DNA of 59,348 nucleotides from contig JAULBX010025564.1 of the NCBI GenBank assembly GCA_032358255.1, positions 1 through 59,348 on the forward strand. Reading direction: 5' to 3'. The stretch is from Heterotrichella gracilis (lineage: Eukaryota > Sar > Xanthophyceae > Tribonematales > Xanthonemataceae). The notes under the pieces are model-generated. The model had not been told where the DNA came from and did not search any database. It saw only the letters and a list, made by a program, of their open reading frames with translations. The position numbers and the translations under genes are program-made. Every line of letters begins with the position of its first letter. Position 1 is the stretch's first letter. This document shows positions 1 to 10,501 of the stretch, one piece after another.

Positions 1-76
<76 letters not shown>
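1..76. repeat. (ATT)n microsatellite
   Basis: The window opens with about 25 uninterrupted copies of the triplet TAT/ATT, followed by a short TTTGA-rich stretch. It lies in what appears to be the last intron of the ARM-repeat gene. Confidence 0.97.
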
Positions 77-256
77 TGATTTGATTTGATTTTGCTTCGT
101 GTATCGTTTGTTTGTGGAGTTGTTTAGTGATTTGTTTATGGCGTTTTGTGCGTGTAATGTGTTTGTTTGTGTTTTGTACGTTGGTCTATACGCAAGCATT
201 CATGTACTATATTATTCATATTCTGATGTTTTGATCACAATATTTGCCTTGTGCAG

Positions 257-472
257 GGTTCCAAACAGCAACGTGACGCTCTGGTCGCCGCGGGCGCCAT
301 CGCTCCACTGGTGCGTATGATGGGGACCAGTCGTGGTGCGGGCAGGGCGGTGGGCTACATCATGGCCAATTCCCGCAGGGGGAAGAAGGCTGTGCTGGCT
401 GCGATGCTGGATATTCATGGCGCCACAGATGTCGCTGCAATCCAAGGCCTGCTTGATGGAATTGGGGTGTAG
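257..472 (+). CDS. ARM-repeat protein, last exon (5' part outside window)
   Basis: This is a terminal exon of 71 codons plus TAG, entered in phase 0 after a TTGTGCAG acceptor. The peptide has the armadillo pattern of alternating Ala/Leu helices, with QQRDALVAAGAIAPLVRMM and a second helical stretch (KKAVLAAMLDIHGATDVAAI), and ends in LLDGIGV. Armadillo repeats are protein-interaction superhelices, so this piece would be the C-terminal repeat of a larger protein whose other exons lie before the window. Upstream sequence (77-256) is T-rich and looks intronic. The ARM assignment rests on the helix pattern only, and the gene's function cannot be told from this exon. Confidence 0.6.
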   Translation, partial: GSKQQRDALVAAGAIAPLVRMMGTSRGAGRAVGYIMANSRRGKKAVLAAMLDIHGATDVAAIQGLLDGIGV

Positions 473-924
473 CGCTTTTGCTGTGATGTGAGTTTGCCTG
501 TTATCCCCAGGTGCGCTTTTTTTTGGGATGGCCTGGTGTACAGTACATGCACTGTGGTGTGAGCGGTGTGGTCATTTGTGCAATAGTAGCGCCAGGCGTC
601 TGTCGTAACTTAGGGTTTAGGGTTGCGAGCGGCCAGCGGTTGTAGGGTCAAGGGTTTACAAGCAGCCAGCCTGTGCTTGGCCATTGCAAGGTCAGCAATG
701 GAGGCTTGGGTACTGTATCGGGGGTATTCTAACATATAAGTGAAATATGCCATTCTTGTACACTGTATCGGATATGTGCTGTTCCCTCTAGGGGCATATG
801 CTGTATACTAGCCTCTTGCCAAGGTACTCAAGGTGGTCAGGGTAGTATGCTACTCCTCCAAACCTGGTTGGTTCAGAACCTTTGGCCAGAATCACCCGTG
901 ATTGCAGAGACATGCGTTGCGGCT
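473..924. other. 3' flank of ARM gene, no gene seen
   Basis: No coding exon is recognisable here. The stretch holds the 3' UTR of the ARM-repeat gene and unique sequence with a TTTAGGGTTTAGGG-like motif near 610-624. Confidence 0.5.
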
Positions 925-1215
925 GTAACAAGAATTCCAGTTAATTACAATAACCCTAAAGAAGGGTTCAATAGAACCCTCGAGAGAGGACAACTGGCTC
1001 ATAAAGCCTCCAGAACCCTAATACAGGAGCTGCACAGCAGCCATGGTACAGCCGGGCACATTCCACGTGACCTGGCGCATGAAGGCTCTGAAACTCTGTA
1101 GCAGAAAATGCTAGAACACGTGAACACTAACGACAGTAGGCATGAACGGTCTGGAGCGCAGCGTTCACAGCAACGCATATAAGCGCTCAGAGCCACACTT
1201 AGCCCAACCTCTCCA
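925..1215. repeat. Dispersed element, copy 1
   Basis: A block of about 290 bp starting near TGTAACAAGAATTCCAG and ending near CCCAACCTCTCCAC recurs almost unchanged at 1649-1953. It contains AACCCTAAAGAAGGGTT and TAGAACCCTCGAGAG. Between the copies lies about 430 bp of unrelated sequence. No convincing protein is encoded, so it is best described as a short non-autonomous repeat of unknown class. Confidence 0.85.
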
Positions 1216-1648
1216 CTAGGCAAAAATGCACAGCATGTACATCTGCACAGACCTCATGAAGGCTGCAGATCATGCATAAGTGCGCCACACACTTGCATGA
1301 TACATGCCCTGTGCTTGTTCACCTGGGCATCCTTTTCCTGCAGACTTCACAGCTGCTGCAGCATAGCTCGTTTGCATTGCGTGAACAGAGCAACATTAGA
1401 TGTGCACATCATTCCATATCTTGCCAGTTTGCCATACAATGCTGTTGGCATCATGCATTAATCGCATGGGCAAGATAAATTTACAAAATAGGATCCTATC
1501 TTACCCTATATTACTAAACACCCTTTTCAGTCCATATGCAGGCTGTGCGGTGTACAGTAGCTGATAAGACTGGCCACCTTGTCATGCTGCTGCAACACGT
1601 TCATCCCTCAATGCCTGAGGACAGGCATGTTGCAAAAGGGGGGAGGAA

Positions 1649-1953
1649 TGTAACAAAAATCCAGTTAATTACAATAACCCTAAAGAAGGGTTCCATAGAA
1701 CCCTCGAGAGAGGACATCTGGCTCATGAAGCGTCCAGAACCCTAATACAGGAGCTGCACCGCAGCCATGGTACAGCCGGGCACATTCCACGTGACCTGGC
1801 GCATGAAGGCTCTGAAACTCTGTAGCAGAAAATGCTACACGTGAATACGTGAACACTAACGACAGTAGGCATGAACGGTCTGGAATTCCTGAAGCGCAGC
1901 GTTCACAGCAACGCATATAAGCGCTCAGAGCCACACTTAGCCCAACCTCTCCA
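1649..1953. repeat. Dispersed element, copy 2
   Basis: This is the second copy of the block at 925-1215, in direct orientation and differing by a few substitutions and short indels (for example an extra TACACGTGAA segment and an AATTCCTGA insertion). Unlike copy 1 it is followed at once by an inverted copy of part of its own interior. Confidence 0.85.
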
Positions 1954-1999
1954 AGCGTACTGTCGTTAGTGTTCACGTATTCTAGCATTTTCTGCTACA
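1821..1999. repeat. Long inverted repeat (about 42-bp arms)
   Basis: The left arm at 1821-1867 begins TGTAGCAGAAAATGCTA and ends CACTAACGACAGTA. The right arm at 1958-1999 is its reverse complement, apart from a 5-base insertion in the left arm. About 90 bp separates them, so the pair could form a cruciform or a hairpin RNA. It could be the terminal structure of a small transposon or an inverted partial duplication. Confidence 0.85.
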
Positions 2000-2309
2000 G
2001 CGGCAACCATCCAGGTTAGTCACAAACGGTTGGCCTTGCACATGTGCACTTTGGACCATTGGTCATATGTTTCCAACATTCATGATGTTGATGCCTACCA
2101 GTATCAGTAATGCACGGCACAATTAGCCCATTGCAAACTTGTAAAAATACATCCACCCAATAATTTCAATCTTACAACATTGCTCTCTCACTCTCACTCT
2201 GAGACTCATCCTCCAGACATTTCCACATGTGGTGCACACCGCAACAGCACTGCTTAGTCATCATCCTGACCCACCCCCCTGATTTCCCAAACCTCCACCC
2301 CATGCACCA
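2000..2309. other. Spacer, 3' flank of FAD monooxygenase
   Basis: No gene is seen. This stretch separates the inverted repeat from the stop codon of the minus-strand monooxygenase and should contain its 3' UTR. A short CTCTCTCACTCTCACTCT tract lies near 2183-2200. Confidence 0.4.
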
Positions 2310-5300
2310 TCATCCAGAGGTGGTCAGCCCTTTGACCCCCAGCCAGGTGTCATCCCCAGGCTGCCAGTACTTGGAATGGGGATCCCCCGCCTGGCACTCT
2401 GGGTACATGTCCATCCAGCGTATGAACTCCGTCACCCTGGCAGTCCTCTCCTCTGGTCCCAGGGATGCCAGCGCTGGGTTGGTGCGCAGCTCTGGCAGCC
2501 CACAGTGCTCAGTGGCAAAGGCCTGCACCTTGGTGGCGCGCTCAATGCGCCTCGCCTGCACGCCATGCGCAAAGTTTGCACAGATTGCGCGGTGTCACAA
2601 GAACAATCCTTTGCCATGTGTGGCAGCTGCACTAGTGAATACAGCATATTGCTCTGTTTATGCTTTGCAATGCCTTCCATTAGACTGCACGACACTCCTT
2701 CCTATGCATTGCTGCCAATTTCGTTCCAAGTCCATGGACACAATGTAATACACCAGTTTGGTACACGTGAGTCAGCACACACCATGATGGGAGCCTGTCC
2801 CACTATTCCCAGTGCACACCTGGTACTCAGTAATTGCCGCCTGGTAGTCGTCCGGGAACTCTTGCATGCACAGCATCAGCTGGTGGGCGTCCTGCATGCA
2901 TGCGCAAATCCATGCACACGCGAGCTTCAGATCTGGGCTGGGCACTTCAGCACATGATCAAACATGTTCAGGACATCAGGATGGTACTGCCACAAAATGC
3001 GCAAGACAGCAGGACTAACGTAACCTGTTCCACAACGGCCTACAGACATGTTTGGCACACCTGCCCATTCTACTCCCCCGACACAGTATCTTGTAGATGA
3101 GGCACCCTATTCCTAAGCCCTGTGCACACCTCAAACGCTGTGCGAGCGCCTTGTCCAGGGCCGGAGTGCATGGCATGAGCAGCGTCCCCCAGCAGCACCA
3201 CCCTCCCGCCGGGGCTGCTCCACTTGCGCATCGGCAGCCTGTCCAGCATGACGCGCTCGTAGATGCTGGCCTCGGGTGTGGCTTCCACTGCCGCCCGCAC
3301 GTCCTCCCACCCCCACTCCTCTAGCATCCGGAGTAGACGCGCCTTGCTGCCTGGGGCCACGCCACACATGCCCGTTGGTGGGTGTATGTGGGTTTAAGGA
3401 GGTGAGGAAGGCAGTGCCTTTTGCTGTTGTCACTGTTGCTGTATCGCTTGACAGGTATGCATTCACGCAGAGAAGGGAACATACCATATGCAGGAGATCA
3501 GGCAACAATAACTGGCATGTATGCAGCAGCGTGGATGCAACCTGGGCAAAGCAAGCCAGGGAAAATCAGTGCCGCAGTACCTGGCACACCCATGCCTCCT
3601 TTGCCATTGGGCTCGGTGAAATCAGGCTCCTGGCTCTGGTATCGCACCTGCAAACCAGAACCATACAGATTCATACAGGGCGGCTGCCCACATAACAACG
3701 CGATTGCTAGTCCTCAACGACCTGTACCTACAAACGTAAACTGCTAGCAGCGTCAGATGGTGTACAATCACGGAAAGGGGCAGGGCTGAAATGGACATTA
3801 TAAGTCCTTCTTTACTTGCCACTGACAGCATCCAAGCCTCGCCTGCCAAAACGTATGCTCACATCCTGCATCTGCCAAGATCACCTGCAGTGCATCAAGA
3901 CAATTTGCCAGGGCCAGGGGAGACTGCATGCATGTAATGCATGCTCACAACCGATGATCCAGCATACCACGCATGGCAATAAATTGGGATTTTTGCAATT
4001 AAGTACACCACCATCCTGACCACAGACCAGATCCACTTTGTCAGAAGTTAAACTGTCATGCCACACACCTGGAGCTTGTGCAGCGCACCATAGGCCCCTC
4101 CGTCGCGTATGAAGCGCAGCTGGTTGGGCTCATGCACCGCCATCACGCTGTTTCCAGGGTTTGGGATGACTGCGTTCCAGTTCATGTGGCCCTGCACCAT
4201 TAATGGCTCCATCAGCATCGATTGAACAACAAAGCACGGCATTTGTGGAACATTGCACAAGCAATGTTGGCATGCATCCGTTGAAAACACTATTTAATTC
4301 TCAGCATAGATGCCATACACATGGTAAGCCGATTCTTGGCATTGTATTATGCCATTCTTGGCATTATATTAAGCCGATTCTTGCACTTTGTCCCGGTAAA
4401 CATGCATCGGCAAAAAACATTGATTGCACACTCTGACACCAGGAGTGAGCTGCTTTACAAAGTAAGCACTCATGTAGGCACTCACCAGGTATCGCGGCTT
4501 GTCTCCTGGCACCATGCTAGCTCGCACAGCAGAGTTGACACCATCAGCGCCAACAAGCATCTTGGCCCTGCACATTACAGAATGATGAGATACAATCTGC
4601 ATTTATGCCCTAAAAACATCTAGCATCCTGTGTATCCTTCGCCATCACTATGTGCCTTGGATTATCATAACCTGGTCAATTGTTACCATTTGCTTTCACC
4701 TTACTGATGGGATACATCAGCAAGGGCAGTTTCCAGGCACCACCATGGCACACATGATAATTTCCATACGATTAATTGGTACAGTTAGTAAGAAATATGT
4801 TGCTTTTGTTTGGCAGAAGGGCACTGCATGCTTCCCATGCCCGCGATTTGTGCCTTTGCAAATACGAGATGCAAAATTTGCGACAGGGAACACACTGCAA
4901 AAATAAGAACATGCCACGATCATTTAATGTTCCTTGTTGCCATTCTGATCTCACCTGACTGAGGGCTGGTCCTTGAAGAGCACTGTAACCGTCCCGTCGG
5001 CATTTTCCTCATACCCAATCACCCTGTGTGAACAATGCAGCTTGTCTTTTGGGGCCTGCACGGGAGGCGAGGTTAACAACCACTGCCCTTCCTGCAACAT
5101 GCCACCAGACTGGCATGGCCATTGCTATCGGTGGGCCCCTGCAGAACTATGGTGCTTGCACTGAAGAAAATGCACTTTGATTTGGTGGAGCAAGCTTGGC
5201 AGTGCACCCTGCTTCTGATGCCAAACAGCTGCTTTGCATGGATAGAGCACAATGTACATGGTACGCACCAACTCTGCAAGTGCCTCTTGTACTGCTCCCC

Positions 5301-6087
5301 AGCGAATTGTGTACAGCACCCCAGAGTAAGATATATTAGTCACGCTTTCCGGCTGCCCTTTGAGCCTCAGAATGTGCTCGGTAGCGGTAGTCAGTGAGCC
5401 CTCGGACCTGCAACAAACCACACCACAATTGTCACAATTGACATCAAAATGTACCAAAGAGTAGCACTGGCACTGGCTGAACCTTGGCGCACGTGCACAG
5501 GACTGGAACATGGTATTTCACCCCACTTGCTGCAGTGGATCCTTCCTCACCGGTGAAAGTCAACAGGTGTCACTATCTTTATATATTATCCTGCAGCGTG
5601 CTTTGCAAACACCCATCCAGGTCAAAAACCAGCCACTGGTTTGTGGCATTGCTATGCACCCCAAGTGTGCATTGCATTGCAATGCCCGTTTCCAAGGTGC
5701 CATAAGAACTGCTATAGTGCAAGCTTAAGTGTTTCACACATTTCATGTCTGCACACTAAGCACTAATACTCTTCCAGCCCCGGTACCAGACCGATTTTAT
5801 TGAGCTGAGATCAGAACCCTCCAAGCATGCATTGTCATGACCCAATGACATTGCACTCATGGGGTTCAAACCAAAGACAACACGCACTTCAACGCGTCTG
5901 GTATCCTTGGATCAATACTCCCCAAAGCTTCAAAGGCGTTGTTTCCCAGCCCCACCAGTGTGCCCGACTGGGTGCGCAGCTCTGGGAAGGACTCGTACAC
6001 ATGGGCATCAATACCCAGGTTATTCAAAGCTATTACAAGCGCCAGACCACCTAGACCTCCCCCAGCAACGGCAACCTCCACATCCAT
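2310..6087 (-). CDS. FAD-dependent monooxygenase (salicylate hydroxylase-like)
   Basis: Nine exons join in frame to 416 aa: 6087-5888, 5407-5269, 5055-4955, 4567-4486, 4191-4069, 3647-3581, 3350-3130, 2891-2820 and 2555-2310. The protein begins with a beta-alpha-beta FAD fold carrying GGGLGG (residues 9-14). It then has the DG motif GADGVNSAVR (153-162) and the GD motif GDAAHAM (292-298). These three are the defining signature of class A flavoprotein hydroxylases, which use NAD(P)H and O2 to hydroxylate small, often aromatic or isoprenoid, substrates. The length is normal for the family. No targeting peptide or membrane anchor is evident with this start; an in-frame ATG 36 bases upstream (6123) would add 12 residues. 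The substrate cannot be deduced. It is divergent from the LMBR1-like gene and about 8.7 kb from the P450 array. Confidence 0.88.
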
Positions 6088-6704
6088 CTGCAGTTTCGCT
6101 TTGTAAATGTAAAGTGGCTTCAAAGCGGGTGAACAGGACAGGGAGACACTCTAGTTGGTGGGCACCACCCACACGGGCGATGGCTGCTTGCACTGTGGCT
6201 GTAACCTCCTGGAAAAACCACTGATAACTCACCAGAACAAAGTAGCCACAAACCCTGTACTTGTGTGCGATACTGAGTTCTCCTTTCGAAGCACAAGTTG
6301 TCGGAACTGCGTTTTCCCGCCCAAAATTTAAATGGGTAACGAGGGTGACTTCCAGAACGGTGGCCACAAAGCCAAGGTATTGCTGGCACTGAACAACAAC
6401 AACTATATTCCGTCAGTTGTTCTCCCGTTAGTATTTCCTCTCTGCCTCAGACTTACCAACGGTCCCCACCAACACCGTCCTGTGCATTATCACAGGGTCA
6501 ACGCAGCACTGTCAGTTGAAACCGATAGAACTCTCACCACCTGGTTGGGAGCAGCAAGTTTTCTGAATCAGTACTTGGCAAGGTGGCAGCGGCCTTTCAC
6601 GTTTGGAACAGCCATCCGTACATGCCTCCACATGCGAGGCACATAGTGGAACCGGCATGAGCTTGAAATTGGCCCCTGTGTGATGTGCAACCGTTCTTGA
6701 CAAG
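6088..6704. promoter_or_regulatory. Shared divergent promoter region
   Basis: About 0.6 kb separates the start codons of the minus-strand monooxygenase and the plus-strand LMBR1-like gene, so both promoters and 5' UTRs must lie here. No clear TATA box or known element stands out. Coupled regulation is possible but unproven. Confidence 0.5.
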
Positions 6705-9617
6705 ATGGCAGACGGCTTTAACTGGCTTCTCATTCTAGTCGCTGCTGTTGTGGCAGCACTGGTGCTGATTGCAAACGTGTACGTGATCATCAACTATCAG
6801 CACCCAGAGGACCGCAACCAAGCATGGTTCCCAAAGCTTGTAGTGCTGCTGGGGCTATCTCTGGCAGCTTGGACCGTGTTGATGTTCCCTTTGGATGTGG
6901 CGAATATAGAGACTTGCAACTCTGCCTTGCCACTCTCAGCCTGCAGCTTCACCTTTCCAATGAAGCAGATGTGGTTTGCTGCCTACATCACCATCGTGGC
7001 GCTGGTCTTCCTTGTCCTCCCCTTTGCGATCTTCTACTATGACGCTGACAGTGACGAGTGAGTTTTCAAAGTCTGGATATTGTTGCATGTCTGTCTGGAG
7101 CACAATCTGGTGCTGGGTGGTGGCTGTTGCTCAGGTTACCAATAACGCAACTGAAGGATGGCAGTCCAGCACAGTGCAGGGTTGAACCCAACATTGTGTT
7201 TTGCAGCACGTTGGGCAAGCGGATCATGACCGGGGCTGGGTATGCAGGGGTGAGCGTGGCGATTGTTGCCACAGTAGTGGGAGTGCTGTATGGTGAGTAT
7301 TTTTGTGTCAACGTTACCCTATGTCATCCTGTCCATACAGTAACAAGCATTCAGGTACCTTGTTTGCAGGGACAATTGGGTATACACAGTATCCCATCGT
7401 GGCCGTTAATGCTGGGTTGGCGCCTCTGAGGGCAGTAGAGGGGAACATCACACGCTGCATCTTCCCAGGAAGCCTAAATTATACGCCATCGAGCAACGTG
7501 ACAATTCTGCCTACCTACAACGCCACTGGATTTCTGGTGACGATTTGCTGAAAGCTTAGGTTTCCTGACACCTGCAGCTCCACCCATACCCTTTCCGCCT
7601 CTGCCACTGCCACTGGTCGTGTAAGCCGCGACAAGCACTGTAGTTGACTTTGTATGTTTTTGCAGTGCGATGCATTCAGAGCAGGCAGCAAGCAACTCTG
7701 GCAAACGCGAGTATCGTTGCCGATGTATATCATGGCTCTGACTGCCACGGCAGGTATGGTCCAGATGCTTGGAAAGGATATATAAAATGTTTAAGAATTT
7801 CCAAGGTCTCCACTGTTGTTATGGACCATTTTTACCATGCGCAGGGTGGATCCTGTTCATGGTATATGCGGCTGTGGGTTTTGTGGCGCTCCCGCTGGAC
7901 TGCATCATGGACTTCATGGGCAGGCCCACAGCAACCATTACCAGGTCAGAGTACATCAAGCAAGCCAGGGCCTTGGCACAAAAAGCCAAGGAAGTCAAGG
8001 TACGGCATAAATATTACCATTACAATTAGGCACCTGATACCGTTTCAGGGTACTCACTTGGGCAGTACATGGCCATGCTATGCTTTGTTGTGGACAATGG
8101 TATGGACACATATAGGACGGCCGCGGCTCAGGCTGGCTCTATCTTACTCTGATTCTATCTCAGCCACTGGCCTGCTGCCTGAGACGAGGCGCAAAAATAA
8201 AAAGCTGAAATGATATGGACTAAAATATTTTAATGCGCTGCCAGCCCTGAGGCGCATTTCTTGGAACAGGCTAGGCCTGTTATTTTGACACTCATGCACC
8301 TGTGCAGGAGCTGGCACAATCAATGAAGAAGGAGGAAAGGGAGAATGGGAAAAGCAGGAAATGGAGGAAAGACCACAGGAGGCTGAGTCAGCAGCTTCTG
8401 ATACTAGAGGAGGAAGAGGAGAAGCTGGAGCTAGTTTACCCACAGGTATTAAATATGCTTAGCCAGGTGCATTCCTGTGCTCTGGTAGCTTCTAAATGGG
8501 TGCACTGTCAAAGTAAACTCACGCTTGCTTTTTGCATTTACAGGGCGAGGACCCAGGCTACCGATGGGCAGCAACTGTCATATACTTCTACCTGAAGCTG
8601 GTCTTTGGCCTGATCAGCGTGGTCTTGTCACTCTGCTGGCTGATCCAAATCGTGCTGTACATTTTTGTGGATCCTCCCATCACTCCATTTTTGAATGCGC
8701 TCTTCATCAAGCTGGACAAAGTGTTCCCACTGTTTGGCGTTCTCTTCTTTGCTATCTTCTGCTTCTATCTGATATGTAAGTACCAGAATTCAACCATGTT
8801 GTTACTGGCGCATGGTGCATGCCTTGTTGCCATTGGCTTCACAAGCTCCCCCGCCTGTCCTCATGCAGCCTGCAAGACAGCAGCTCCCTCCTTTGCCCCT
8901 GATCTCCTCTATTCTGATCAACAATGTGCATGTGCGCAGTGGCCACAATGGCAGGTGCGTTCAAGTTCGGGATGAACTTCATTTTCTTTGTCATTCATCC
9001 CATGAAGCAAGGTGGCACAGTCATGAGCAGCATGCTCTTCAACACGGCGCTGGTTCTGCTGTCAACCACGGCAGCAATCCAATTCTGCTCGGTAGCGTTT
9101 GCGTCATATGCACGCAACACTGCAATCCAGGATATCTTTGGGAACGAGGTGCGCATCTGAAGCACATATTGTTTGTTGATAATATGTACAACTAGGTACT
9201 TGCATTGACCAAGGCTTTGCATGTCCTACTGTATGTCATGTACCTTTTTCAACTTTGAATGTACCCAAAATTAAAAAAAGGACCCGCACTGCACTCGAGT
9301 TCGCATGGTGAGGTAGTGATTGTTAGTTACGCCACGCTGCCGGTTGCTGTCCTGCCTGTTCATTATTAAAAAAAGCTGCTAATTCAAAGGGTACTGCATC
9401 TTGTGGGGAGGTTGTTCTCTATTTATTTCTTCTGGTGACAAACAGTTTTTGCAATGTGCAGTTGACGCATTTAATTGGGATCCGGTACATCTACACAACG
9501 CACGTCTTCTTCTACATCTTCTTTGTGTTTGTTGGGCTCACCGGCATATATATCGGGATCAAGGGGCCCAGGAAGTACAAGAAGAAGACGCTGGAAGAAA
9601 TATACGCCGGCAAATGA
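6705..9617 (+). CDS. LMBR1/LIMR-family multipass membrane protein
   Basis: Nine exons join in frame to 527 aa: 6705-7057, 7207-7292, 7370-7536, 7666-7753, 7845-7999, 8308-8445, 8544-8775, 8940-9148 and 9462-9617. The N-terminus (a long hydrophobic helix, then INYQHPEDRNQAWFPK, PLDVAN and FPMKQMWFA) closely follows the plant LIMR/LMBR1-like proteins, and the length matches them. Further hydrophobic helices fall in exons 2, 5, 7, 8 and 9. A charged Lys/Glu-rich cytoplasmic loop, probably coiled-coil, is encoded by exon 6 (KKEERENGKSRKWRK). The protein ends in a basic tail with PRKYKKKTLEEIYAGK. LMBR1-family proteins are receptor- or transporter-like; LMBD1 acts in lysosomal cobalamin export, but the plant and algal members have no settled role. 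TGTAA at 9799-9803, the usual algal polyadenylation signal, lies about 180 bp past the stop. Confidence 0.92.
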
Positions 9618-10501
9618 GCGCCATCACAGAACCATGACCGTAGCAGTACCACTCATCCGCTGCCCATGGCACCCTGAGGGTGGATGGCACTGGACTGCCA
9701 GTGCCATTGGATTGTATATTGGTGACTACCAGCTACCAGTACTTGCTACCTACTACCTGCTAGTGGCAGGGCAGGGTCGTACCAGGGCCTGTCTTATTTG
9801 TAAGCTGTGGGGTATCCTTGTCAGCTCCAAGCTCATCGAGTTTCTTGTGACATGCTATACCAAGCTATACCAATTATTATAAAATATTTCTCGCAGCACA
9901 ATGCAATTTTAGGTGGGGCAAACCACTGGTACAATGTACCATGTCATGTTGTCGCATGGTTACGACGTGGTGCACTCAGTATAATACAATAATTGCAATT
10001 ACATAATGCCATTGCTGATTATCGCTGTGATAATAAAGGTACTGGCAAGTTGCATGATCGTACTAGGGGAGTTTGCTGATAATTGCGATGGCAGCCAGTT
10101 ATGACCTGGTCCAAATAAACGATTACCAACCACACCGTCATTCAGTTTGATACTGTCGACAAGGGGGAAAAAGAAACGATGCAGAATATGACAGCTTGCC
10201 ACAGCATAGCTTGCCATAGCAATTGCGCAGTTCGGCCCAGAATTCACCTAGGCAGTGTGTACACTCAGCGCACAAAGCGCAGTCTGTCCACTCAGCGACG
10301 AGAAATTGTGTTTACAACATGTGCATTGTAATGGCGCACTGCACTGCCCCTACATGACCTGGATGAGGCAGGGAAGGCAGTAAATAACCCAAAACTGTGC
10401 TGGCATCCTGCTGTTCTGTAATGTGTAGAAAAAGTGTGATGGTAAACCTGGTATTAACGTAAGGTCCAGGTTTAGAAAATGCAAACCACAATCCCATCAC
10501 G
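9618..10501. other. Convergent 3' spacer, no gene
   Basis: This spacer lies between the 3' ends of the LMBR1-like gene (+) and the glycosyltransferase (-). It is AT-richer than its surroundings, contains the TGTAA signal at 9799-9803, and shows no coding exon or RNA gene that I can support. Confidence 0.5.
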
